From Sceloporus undulatus (Eukaryota > Chordata > Lepidosauria > Squamata > Phrynosomatidae), in contig NC_056528.1 of NCBI RefSeq assembly GCF_019175285.1, positions 48,986,353 to 49,050,352 of the forward strand: DNA of 64,000 nt, given 5' to 3'. The position numbers were made by a program, and so were the translations under genes. Below the pieces are notes generated by a model. The model searched no databases. It was not told the DNA's origin and worked only from the letters and a program-made list of their open reading frames with translations. Positions 59,601-64,000 of the stretch are shown here, piece by piece. The number at the start of each line of letters is the position of its first letter. The stretch's first letter is position 1.

Positions 59601-62600
59601 CTAGCGAGAAGACCCTAGGTTGGGGGATGTCCCTTTCATATAATTGAGAATGTCATGGTGATTAGAATCTGTTTTGAAATAACGGTTGTTCCAGCTGCTA
59701 GACCTCATTTAAGAAATAAGTTTCCCACATCAACTGATGGCTGACCTGGTGGCCTAGTATCAGCTGTTTCTGTTAGGCACAGACCTTAGCCCTGCCAAGG
59801 ATGGAGCGAGTAGAACGGGGTTAGCCCTCGGTATTCCCCATCTACTTTTAGCAAGCGAAAGAGGAAGGCCTTGGCTGACGTACAGGATGCAGCTGCTTTC
59901 GGAAAGAAATCACCATTAGATGCTCGCGCAACTCTACTCAACTCTTGGGCTCTCCCTACTCAACCTGTAATTCCAGTGAATTATTTTACACCACTGAGTA
60001 CCTTTTAATGTTTGGGCACGATGTTAGCCAGGACTCCAAAACCCATGTGCCTGTTGGCAGAGACCAACTCACTCTAACCTCATAGGTACTCAGAGAGAGA
60101 CCGTGAAGCATGATTCATAAAAGAGCTGGGGAATGTACAGTCCATGGCCTCTGAACCCCATATTTTGACCCAACCTCATAGAATCATAGAATCATAGAGT
60201 TGGAAGAGTCCTCAAGGGCCCTGATCCAGTCCAACCCCATTCTGCCATGCAGGAACTCTCCATCAAAGCATCCCCGACAGATGGCCATCCAGCCTCTGCT
60301 TGAAGACCTCCAAGGAAGGAGACTCCACTACACTTTCCCCATTTAAAAAAAATAAATACAATTTTGGGTCGTTTGTAGCCAGAAACTGCACACAAAGCCC
60401 CCAAATGTGGGAAAGCAGAGGGGGGAAAAACCCTGTTTTTGTCAGAGTGCCTCTCAAAATAGTGACTGGAAAATAAGTCAGTGTTGAACCAGACATCATT
60501 TTGAAAGGGACTCTGAATCAAAACGGAAGTATGATGGCACCAGGAGTAGAGGGTTGTTGCAGCTCCCATGATGGGTGCCGATGGTACATTGACCTCCGGC
60601 TTGTATACAGTTGCCATCCTGGGATTACAACATCCTCTTAGGTACGTGACGCGTCGTAACCAAGACATAGGAGCCAGGCATGCCCCCCATATCTGCAGCT
60701 TTGACTTTTGCAGATTTGATTATTTGCGGTTTTGATTAATACATTCCCTCTTGGAATCTCTCGAGGTCTTCCAGCGCAACTCTGCCAGAAGTTGACCATA
60801 GAGTTGTGCTGAAGAACCTAGAAGTTCCTAGAGAAAACACTTCTCTAGGCATTTGTAGGTTCATCCAGTATGAGTCTGTGATCAACTTCTGGCATATGTT
60901 GACCATAGAGTTGCACTGGAGGACCTGGAGATCCCTGGAGAGATGTTTCCACATTCACGGGGGTCCTTCACCACTAACCCCAGCGAATGTGGAGGGACCA
61001 CTGTATTAGTATTAAGTTCAAATAAATAGACCTGAAGTTAGATTTTGGACATTCTGATCCCTTCAGAGGATGGGAGACCTTTCTCCATTTTAATAAGAAA
61101 AGGTAGGTTTCAGAGGGCAAAGGGATGCCCAATATGACCAAAGTAGTATTCTGTCCATAGTTTTACAGCAGTTTGCAAAAGTGGCAGTTTTCCTAATGCT
61201 CTAAAAATTTAAATTAGGCACACAAGGGGAAAGCAAATAAAGCAAAAACACTGGCCTTGGAGACAAAGCATGTGAGTGTGACTTTCTGTGCATGCTCTAT
61301 GTTAGTGGTGCAGGGGGAGATGACAGCTTGGCGGCATTTTAGGGGCCTTCAGGGAAGGCCCTGGGAAGCCGATTCTGGGATGTTGTTGCTGTTGTTGTGC
61401 ACAGTATCAGGCCAAAATGAATGCAAGTTCAATAAAATTAGAAACTGCAGAACAGAAATGGTCAAAACATGGCTTTGCCTCAGTTATGGCCCCCTTTATA
61501 TTTTATTGCACTCCCCCCCCCTTTCAAAATCCTGCACCTTCTCCAGGAAGCTCATTTGTTTGCCATTACGCAAGAACTCAAACTGGATTCGGCTCTTTGC
61601 TCAGACCTCAGGGGAATTCTTATCTCTTTAGGGAAATTCTTAGGTGCTCTTCAACCTTTTCCTGTTCCTGCTTGCTTAAAAGTACTCTAGTGACATGTGT
61701 CCTGACGGGGCTGGAAAGAAGAAACGGCTGCAAATGCAAGACAGATCTGCCAGCCCTATGCAGCCCTTACTTTTGAACAGCGCACCCAGGATTGGGTAGC
61801 ACTTGTGTCAACTAGAATGTGTCCAGCTGAGTGTGTTTGCATTTTGTAGGGAGAACCCCTTCTCTGTGAGCACTCTTGTTATCGGATCAGTGCACAAGAT
61901 TCCTCTCCCGTCCCCCCCCCCCCCGCCCCGGTTGTAGTTATGGGCAAGGGCTTTCAAGATCTGGGCAAGGCAGTGGAGGATAGGGGTTCTTGGAAACGTC
62001 TCATCCACCATGAGTTGGAGCCGACTCAAGGGCACCTGACAAGTGAATGCATGCAAAAGCACACAGGAGATGGCACACAGTGGCTGTGCTAGTGCTTCAG
62101 ATGTGTAACAGCTACCCACTGTTCAAATGTGTTTCGTATTTTAATATAACACTAATTCTGAACGCAAGCAAGGGTGTGAGCATAAGTCAGAAACACACTT
62201 GACTAGTGAATCTTAGGTTGGTTTTCATATTGATTTGCTCTCAAGCGCCTACTGGGCAAGCAGTAGATGCTTCTGGTCTACTCCACATTTAAAGAGCTCT
62301 ATTCCAAAGCTCATGATCAAGACCTCAAACTCTATCGCTTACTCACTACAGGGAGCTTGGGCCACTGAAGAGCAGTGAGTTGCAGCTCTTAGATGATGCT
62401 AAATGTAGGTGTATGTCACCTGCCTCTCTGCCAGACTCCTTTGGAGTAAACACACAGCTCCCTCTCAGGGGTTTTTGCCACTGATTTCTATCACAAATGC
62501 TTGCCTGCTTCAAGGACTACTTTGACAAGACTTGAGTCTTGTGTTTTGTTTCCTTCTACTCATGAGCTTTCCCCTTTTCTCCTTGCAGCGCTTCAGAATG

Positions 62601-62679
62601 GGGTGGCTCCGTTGCAGAAGGACTGTTTTGGACCCAGAGTGAGCTCCACAAGTTGAAAAGCGGTCTTCAGCTCTTCTAA
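44523..62679 (+). CDS. LAS1L: LAS1L, ribosomal biogenesis protein (13 coding exons)
   Basis: LAS1L is the Las1 HEPN-family endoribonuclease. With the polynucleotide kinase NOL9 it cuts and trims ITS2 during 60S subunit maturation in the nucleolus, and it associates with the PELP1-TEX10-WDR18 complex. The spliced frame is 44523-44695, 45898-46023, 46367-46436, 46713-46794, 48024-48215, 49257-49303, 49846-49955, 53139-53224, 53911-54117, 55800-55920, 56578-56999, 57741-57885, 62589-62679: 1,872 nt, 623 residues. The Las1 domain covers about residues 15-165. The HEPN motif RHELTH is at residues 134-139. Acidic stretches lie near 176-200 and 483-511. The carboxyl end LKSGLQLF matches the human end. 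Human LAS1L is 734 residues, so this form is shorter, mainly in the amino end and acidic linker. The ATG at 44523 has G at -3 and +4. The acceptor of exon 10 is the least certain junction. Confidence 0.93.
44726..44938. repeat. Segmental duplication copy B with mariner-like element
   Basis: It matches 40640-40850. The part 44726-44802 is shared flank, and 44803-44938 is the mariner/Tigger-type element (CAGCGGGTCCTTCGTATCC). It lies inside LAS1L intron 1. Confidence 0.82.
44939..45125 (-). mobile_element. CR1 LINE 3' end in intron 1
   Basis: The plus strand shows 'ATAGAATGATAGAGTTGGAA', 'CTGCCATGCAGGAACT', 'AAATGGCCATCCGGC' and 'AAACAGCCCTTACTGTC', the antisense of a CR1 3' terminus. Confidence 0.8.
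45262..45496. mobile_element. Palindromic MITE in intron 1, about 95-bp arms
   Basis: The left arm and reversed right arm share 'GTCACTTTGGAGGTATGCTG', 'TTTAAATGATGCATG' and 'GTCTTAAGAGTC'-like words. Outer ends resemble GGCCCCATACAGAC, as in 16764-17102. It is 80% or more palindromic overall. Confidence 0.8.
45898..46023 (+). CDS. LAS1L: LAS1L coding exon 2
   Basis: Residues 58-99. The acceptor is AACTAG|GTATGG and the donor CAG|GTAAGG, with phase 2 at both ends. The encoded segment [16 protein letters not shown] is a hallmark of Las1 proteins. Intron 2 (46024-46366) shows no repeat. Confidence 0.96.
46367..46436 (+). CDS. LAS1L: LAS1L coding exon 3
   Basis: Residues 100-123 ([19 protein letters not shown]...). 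The acceptor is TTCGCAG|GTTTCTG and the donor GAG|GTAAAG. It ends in phase 0. Intron 3 is 276 nt. Confidence 0.95.
46713..46794 (+). CDS. LAS1L: LAS1L coding exon 4, HEPN catalytic motif
   Basis: Residues 124-150. It encodes [21 protein letters not shown]134 and H139 form the R-x4-H motif of HEPN RNases, required in yeast Las1 for ITS2 cleavage. The acceptor is CCCAAAG|CTG and the donor AAAG|GTGAGC (phase 1). Intron 4 (46795-48023) holds a CR1 piece, a hAT-like MITE and an ACACTGCAG MITE. Confidence 0.97.
46833..46920 (-). mobile_element. CR1 LINE 3' fragment in intron 4
   Basis: The plus strand reads 'CATAGAATCATAGAGTTGGG', 'GGGGCATCCAGTCCAACTCC' and 'GCCATGCAGGAACTCT'. Confidence 0.8.
47044..47212. 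mobile_element. hAT-like MITE, rearranged, in intron 4
   Basis: It starts CAGTGGTTCCCAACCTC and carries 'GTCCTCCAGATGTTTTGG' and a second similar block at 47160. It is the same family as 9064-9194. Confidence 0.7.
47329..47575. mobile_element. Palindromic MITE, complete copy, in intron 4
   Basis: The left end is TTAAGGCTGCATCCACACTG. The right side contains 'AATCGGTGCCAAACTG' and 'GTGTGGACAGC'. ACACTGCAG family, more diverged than 56244-56470. Confidence 0.72.
48024..48215 (+). CDS. LAS1L: LAS1L coding exon 5
   Basis: Residues 151-214. The first part, [17 protein letters not shown], closes the Las1 domain. A Ser/Glu-rich acidic linker follows, rich in [10 protein letters not shown]- and SKEEPEK-type residues. 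The acceptor is CCTCCAG|GCTGTG and the donor CATG|GTATGT (phase 1). A transposon begins nine bases past the exon end. Confidence 0.95.
48225..48492. mobile_element. Mariner-like MITE beside a splice donor
   Basis: The left end CTGTATATACTCATGTATAAG and reversed right end CCATATATACTTGACTATAGG are flanked by TA (48223-48224 and 48493-48494). Internal inverted words include 'CCTCGACCTATACATGAGG' against the left arm. It starts nine bases after exon 5. Confidence 0.72.
49257..49303 (+). CDS. LAS1L: LAS1L coding exon 6
   Basis: Residues 215-230 ([15 protein letters not shown]). The acceptor follows a long CT tract (TCTCTCCCCCAG|AGAAAG), the donor is AAG|GTAGGC, and it ends in phase 0. It aligns with human 'LLVSYEEEQFT'. 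Intron 5 (48216-49256) and intron 6 (49304-49845) have MITE core fragments at 48775-48835 and 49435-49560. Confidence 0.92.
49846..49955 (+). CDS. LAS1L: LAS1L coding exon 7
   Basis: Residues 231-266. It starts [15 protein letters not shown], aligned with human VLEKFRYLPKAIKAW, which favours the acceptor GCATTAG|GTCCTT over the in-frame CAG nine bases later. The donor is AACAG|GTGAGG (phase 2). Intron 7 (49956-53138) is 3.2 kb and holds several repeats listed below. Confidence 0.93.
50256..50476 (+). repeat. tRNA-derived SINE, full length, intron 7
   Basis: Head 'CATGGTGTAGCAATTTGC', middle 'CTCTCAGCCTCCGAGAGTGG', tail 'GGGTCGCCAGAAATCTGAAA' and 'CTTGAAGGCACACACC'. The B box is damaged (GGATTCAAAGACC). 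Confidence 0.85.
50526..50642. repeat. Compound (CATA)-(TG)-(TA)-(CA) microsatellite, intron 7
   Basis: Successive runs of CATA, TG, TA, CA and ACAT units. The overlapping Cys/Val and Tyr/Ile frames are spurious. Confidence 0.93.
51552..51855. mobile_element. Tigger-like (pogo) non-autonomous element, intron 7
   Basis: The left end CAACTTGAGTATCCCTTAT and reversed right end AGGTTGAGTCTCTCTTATCC, next to TA, enclose 'CATAATTGTCCACATGGG', 'GTGACACCTTTTGC' and 'ATCATGTTTAGATTTAAC'. This is the organisation I remember for Tigger2/MER2. Confidence 0.75.
51883..52066 (+). repeat. tRNA-derived SINE, intron 7
   Basis: Head 'GGCATAGTGGTTTGAG', B-box region GGGTTCGGATTCC, a shortened middle, and tail 'TGACTTGAAGGCACACAACA' ending in ACAACAAC. 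Confidence 0.9.
52067..52850. other. Intron 7 remainder, no repeat recognised
   Basis: Apparently single-copy intronic DNA, with no exon-like segment in phase with LAS1L. Confidence 0.5.
52851..52980 (+). repeat. 5S-type SINE 3' half, intron 7
   Basis: It starts 'AACCAGGTTCTGTAGGCT', continues 'GGCAATGGCAAACCACCTCTG' and 'GAAATTCATGGAGTGGCC', and has the tail 'CAAGGCACATATATT'. Confidence 0.72.
53139..53224 (+). CDS. LAS1L: LAS1L coding exon 8
   Basis: Residues 267-295. [18 protein letters not shown] aligns with human EAVLDAFLDDGFLVPTFE. The acceptor is TTCTGCAG|GGAAGC. The donor CAAG|GTTGGT is a weaker match to consensus. Phase 1. Intron 8 (53225-53910) shows only a short (TTG)n run. Confidence 0.94.
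53911..54117 (+). CDS. LAS1L: LAS1L coding exon 9
   Basis: Residues 296-364. [20 protein letters not shown] aligns with human [20 protein letters not shown]. The acceptor is GTGTAG|AAACC and the donor TCCA|GTGAGT (phase 1). Intron 9 (54118-55799) holds a 5S-type SINE piece. Confidence 0.96.
54742..54862 (+). repeat. 5S-type SINE 3' half, intron 9
   Basis: 'AAGTGCTGTAGGCTGTATTT' (the end of the 5S-like head), 'GCAAACCACCTCTGAGC', 'CCATGAGACTTATGGGGCC'. The tail is weak. Confidence 0.75.
55800..55920 (+). CDS. LAS1L: LAS1L coding exon 10 (5' boundary uncertain)
   Basis: The end codes for [20 protein letters not shown], aligned with human [20 protein letters not shown]. The donor is ATCT|GTGAGT (phase 2). 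The strong-looking acceptor TTCGTTGCAG before 55856 would put the frame out of phase with exon 9, so I place the start at 55800 (GTTAAAG|AGAAGA), which adds a basic KKRRRR run. In-phase alternatives are 55818 and 55827. Intron 10 (55921-56577) holds a perfect inverted repeat and a MITE. Confidence 0.82.
56027..56155. repeat. Inverted repeat with perfect 34-bp arms, intron 10
   Basis: Left arm 56043-56076 (TTTCCTTCCTTCATGACTAG...) and right arm 56101-56134 are exact reverse complements around a 24-bp spacer. Weaker pairing extends outwards (TGACAGAAT and GACAGAACA contexts). The transcript could fold into a long hairpin. Confidence 0.95.
56244..56470. mobile_element. Palindromic MITE, best full copy (ACACTGCAG family)
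   Basis: The left end is TTGGGCTGCATCCACACTGC and the reversed right end TTAGGCTGAATACGCACTGC. The arms carry 'TGGAATTCTGGGAATTGTAG' and its inverted partner. TTG/TAA at the ends would fit a 3-bp PIF/Harbinger-like target, but the superfamily is not settled. Intron 10. Confidence 0.87.
56578..56999 (+). CDS. LAS1L: LAS1L coding exon 11, acidic region
   Basis: Residues 405-545 and the largest exon (422 nt). The start [20 protein letters not shown] aligns with human [20 protein letters not shown]. The middle is a Glu/Asp-rich stretch at about 483-511. The end, [14 protein letters not shown], aligns with human KRGALQGSAWQVSS. The acceptor is CGGCCAG|GATTC and the donor ACAG|GTAAAA (phase 1). 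The GAG/GAA repeat is prone to length change. Confidence 0.97.
57119..57342 (+). repeat. tRNA-derived SINE, intron 11
   Basis: Head 'GAGCCAGCATAGCATGGTGG', middle 'CTCACTGGGTGATCTCAGGC', tail 'GTTGGTGTAAGTTGGAATCA'. The B box is degraded. Confidence 0.8.
57432..57620 (-). mobile_element. RTE/BovB-like LINE 3' end, intron 11
   Basis: Antisense: 'TTAACTGCCATCAAGGCAAC' (tail), 'ATGAATGAGAGACCTCC', 'TGCTCAGGGCTTGCAGTC', 'GCCATGGCTTCCTTGAATGA'. It is the reverse of the 3' end at 26640-26792. Confidence 0.7.
57741..57885 (+). CDS. LAS1L: LAS1L coding exon 12
   Basis: Residues 546-593. [19 protein letters not shown] aligns with human DVRWDTFPLGRMPGQTEDP. The acceptor is TCCTACAG|ATGAGG and the donor GGC|GTAAGT at 57886 (phase 2). 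Intron 12 (57886-62588) is the longest at 4.7 kb. Confidence 0.96.
58770..60015 (+). mobile_element. LINE ORF1-like remnant, intron 12 (tentative)
   Basis: 58790-59150 gives a Ser/Pro-rich frame with one stop ('[20 protein letters not shown]'). 59840-60006 gives '[20 protein letters not shown]' followed by 'NYFTPLSTF'. The mix of a basic segment and an F-x-P-L-S motif recalls LINE ORF1 proteins. A TG run (59200-59222) and a hAT-like MITE piece (59364-59449) interrupt it. I cannot name the family. Confidence 0.35.
60178..60345 (-). mobile_element. CR1 LINE 3' end, intron 12
   Basis: The plus strand starts with three ATAGAATC-type units ('CATAGAATCATAGAATCATA') then 'GTCCAACCCCATTCTGCC', 'AGATGGCCATCCAGCCTCTG', 'GACCTCCAAGGAAGGAGACT'. 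This is the clearest CR1 terminus in the window. Confidence 0.88.
60675..61003. mobile_element. Mariner-like element with nested palindromes, intron 12
   Basis: The reversed right end is CAGTGGTCCCTCCACATTCG, next to TA at 61004. The left end is CAGGCATGCCCCCCATATC. The interior alternates 'AACTCTGCCAGAAGTTGACC' with 'GACCATAGAGTTG...' mirror units three times. It corresponds to 42225-42512. Confidence 0.75.
61909..61924. repeat. Poly-C run
   Basis: Sixteen-base stretch of almost pure C on the plus strand, intron 12. Confidence 0.9.
61955..62046 (+). mobile_element. RTE/BovB-like LINE tail, intron 12
   Basis: 'GGAAACGTCTCATCCACCAT' then 'GAGTTGGAGCCGACTCAAGG' and 'GCACCTGACAAG', the 3' terminus without the ACA repeat. 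Confidence 0.6.
62083..62158 (+). repeat. Duplicate of the LAS1L 3' UTR poly(A) region
   Basis: The first 34 bases are identical to 62825-62858 in the LAS1L 3' UTR, followed by a diverged stretch in which the poly(A) hexamer reads AATATA. It lies in intron 12, before the terminal exon. Confidence 0.9.
62589..62679 (+). CDS. LAS1L: LAS1L terminal coding exon 13
   Basis: Residues 594-623 and stop TAA (62677-62679). [20 protein letters not shown] aligns with human [20 protein letters not shown], fixing the end of the protein. The acceptor is CTCCTTGCAG|CGCTTC. The 3' UTR follows to about 62905. Confidence 0.97.
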
Positions 62680-62884
62680 GAAGTGAGGCCTTGTATTGGT
62701 GGTGCACAGGAGTATACGGAAGAGATTCCCTTCTGCAAGGGGAGGAAAGATACTTTCGACTTTAAAAAAGTATTTCAAAACAGTTCATACTGAAATGTTA
62801 TTTTTCTGTAAATGTAAGTGAGCAGCTGTGCTAGTGCTTCAGATGTGTAACAGCTACCTAGTGTTAAAAATTGTTTAGTATTTT

Positions 62885-62890
62885 AATAAA
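62885..62890 (+). terminator. LAS1L: LAS1L poly(A) signal
   Basis: Canonical AATAAA 205 nt after the stop codon, giving a short 3' UTR of about 225 nt. The region just upstream is the source or copy of 62083-62158. Confidence 0.8.
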
Positions 62891-62905
62891 ACATTATTCA
62901 GTATT

Positions 62906-63852
62906 CCCGGATGTTAATAGCATGGTGACTTTTTACAATGAGATTTGAATCCAACAAAAAGCACAAGGCTGTTTCATATATTAAATCTGATTAACGTGTC
63001 CAAATAGGCATCCCCCACCTGGCAGCCAGATATGATGCACATATCCATCTCTGCCAGATCTGGGGCTTGGTTTAAAAAACTGGTTTAAATAAATCTATAT
63101 AACCATGATAAACTAAAGAGAAAGAAAAGATGATGTCCAAGGTGTTCAGCAAGTGACTCAGTTTATTGAATACATTTATATAAACGTCCAGATAGAAAAC
63201 AGCCACACAAAACCTTATTAACCAGAAGCTGTCAGTCCAAGATGTATTTAAACAAACCTCACTGGCTGCATCGCTCACCAAAAATTGTGAGTTCTAAATA
63301 CAAGCAAGCCGAAGCCCCCCGAAATGGTTGTGAGCTAATGGGCACTTACTATCTTTCAGCATGAAATGACGACAAATTTTGCACAAGAGTGTGCGTGCAT
63401 GTATTTAGCAGCCCTGTTGAAACAAATGTAAGGCATCGCACACAAGCTGCCCGACGCGTTTTCTGCTGTTGGGTAACCTCTTTCACTTCGCTGAGTCTGC
63501 TGAATCCACGTAAAAGTGGTTTCTCGTCACCGCCATCATCACTTTGGCAAGACTTCCAACAGAAAGCTAATGCTCTAAAGGCTGAAAACATTCAGCAGTC
63601 AAGTACATGGTAAGCAATTAATTCGCAGTTTAAAAAAAGAAATCCTTCTCAAGTTGGTTGTCTGAATGAGTAACATGGTGCTGGTTGTTCTTACTCTCAG
63701 CAAAGAGTCTCCAAGTGTATGTCTGGCTAAGTGTCAGGCCAAACAAATGCTTGGTTTGCAGATCAGGAATGCCTGCTATTGGTTTGGTAGCACCGGAAAG
63801 CAGCTTTGTGATGCTAGGCCCATTTGATCCGTAGGTACTAAGAATGAGCTAC
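62906..63852 (-). other. Possible 3' UTR of a convergent neighbour
   Basis: Apparently single-copy DNA with no coding match on either strand. A minus-strand poly(A) signal at 63160-63165 suggests a transcript arriving from beyond the window. In mammals the gene convergent with LAS1L is ZC3H12B. This identity is inference from synteny only. Confidence 0.35.
63160..63165 (-). terminator. Minus-strand poly(A) signal
   Basis: TTTATT on the plus strand is AATAAA on the minus strand. It is followed in the minus direction by a T-rich stretch (complement of 63110-63130, TTTTCTTTCTCTTT), as expected downstream of a cleavage site. Confidence 0.5.
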
Positions 63853-64000
63853 TAGGCCGAAACACCCTGCAGAAATAATCCAGTTTGACACCGTTTTAAC
63901 TGCCCTGGCTCAGTGCTAGAGAATCCTGGGAACTGTAGTTTGTTGTGGCACTGAGAGAGAAGGCTAAATACCTCACAAAACGACAATGCCCAGAATTCCC
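63853..64000. mobile_element. Palindromic MITE cut by the window end
   Basis: It starts 'TAGGCCGAAACACCCTGCAG' and contains 'AATCCAGTTTGACACCGTTT' and 'AGAATCCTGGGAACTGTAGT'. ACACTGCAG family, left arm and start of the right arm. Confidence 0.85.

Noticed and set aside
1-64000. Bacterial-type systems, CRISPR arrays, prophage or operons
   Set aside because: The sequence is vertebrate nuclear DNA; the regular repeats present are microsatellites and transposons, not spacer arrays.
1-64000. Endogenous retrovirus or other LTR element
   Set aside because: I found no long terminal repeat pair or recognisable gag, pol or env segment; some unassigned stretches could hide very old fragments.

Overview
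This is a window of vertebrate nuclear DNA, most likely from a squamate reptile (iguanian-type lizard). Support comes from long introns, dense microsatellites and the repeat mix: tRNA-derived SINEs and 5S rRNA-derived SINEs that end in a BovB-like tail, RTE/BovB and CR1 LINE 3' ends, a SPIN-type hAT element, Tc1/mariner and Tigger-like elements, and many palindromic MITEs. There are no operons, ribosome binding sites, CRISPR arrays or phage genes, and I recognised no endogenous retrovirus.

Layout. (1) 1-42,700 is intergenic. I find no exon that I can support. It is a mosaic of repeats between AT-rich single-copy stretches. (2) 42,720-43,110 is a CpG island with ETS, GC-box and CCAAT motifs, the probable promoter of the one gene. 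(3) 43,120-44,205 is a TA/TG-rich higher-order tandem array between that island and the first coding exon. (4) 44,523-62,679 (+) is LAS1L, the Las1 HEPN endoribonuclease subunit for pre-rRNA ITS2 processing. I traced thirteen coding exons by GT/AG boundaries, continuous phase and remembered similarity to human LAS1L. They sum to 1,872 nt, or 623 residues plus stop, in one unbroken frame. The HEPN catalytic motif R-x4-H is intact. A poly(A) signal follows at 62,885. (5) 62,900-64,000 holds a minus-strand poly(A) signal, suggesting a convergent neighbour whose 3' UTR begins here. ZC3H12B is the candidate by mammalian gene order, but no coding sequence is visible. It ends in a MITE cut by the window edge.

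The most interesting signals are structural. They include the tandem array inside the LAS1L 5' region; a duplicated 3' UTR/poly(A) segment at the gene's end; a perfect 34-bp inverted repeat in intron 10; a MITE inserted 9 bp after a splice donor; a horizontally mobile SPIN element; a hAT element nested in a SINE with an almost perfect 8-bp target duplication; several large palindromes; and a small segmental duplication shared by the upstream region and LAS1L intron 1. Repeat names rest on remembered consensus sequences and were not searched against a database.
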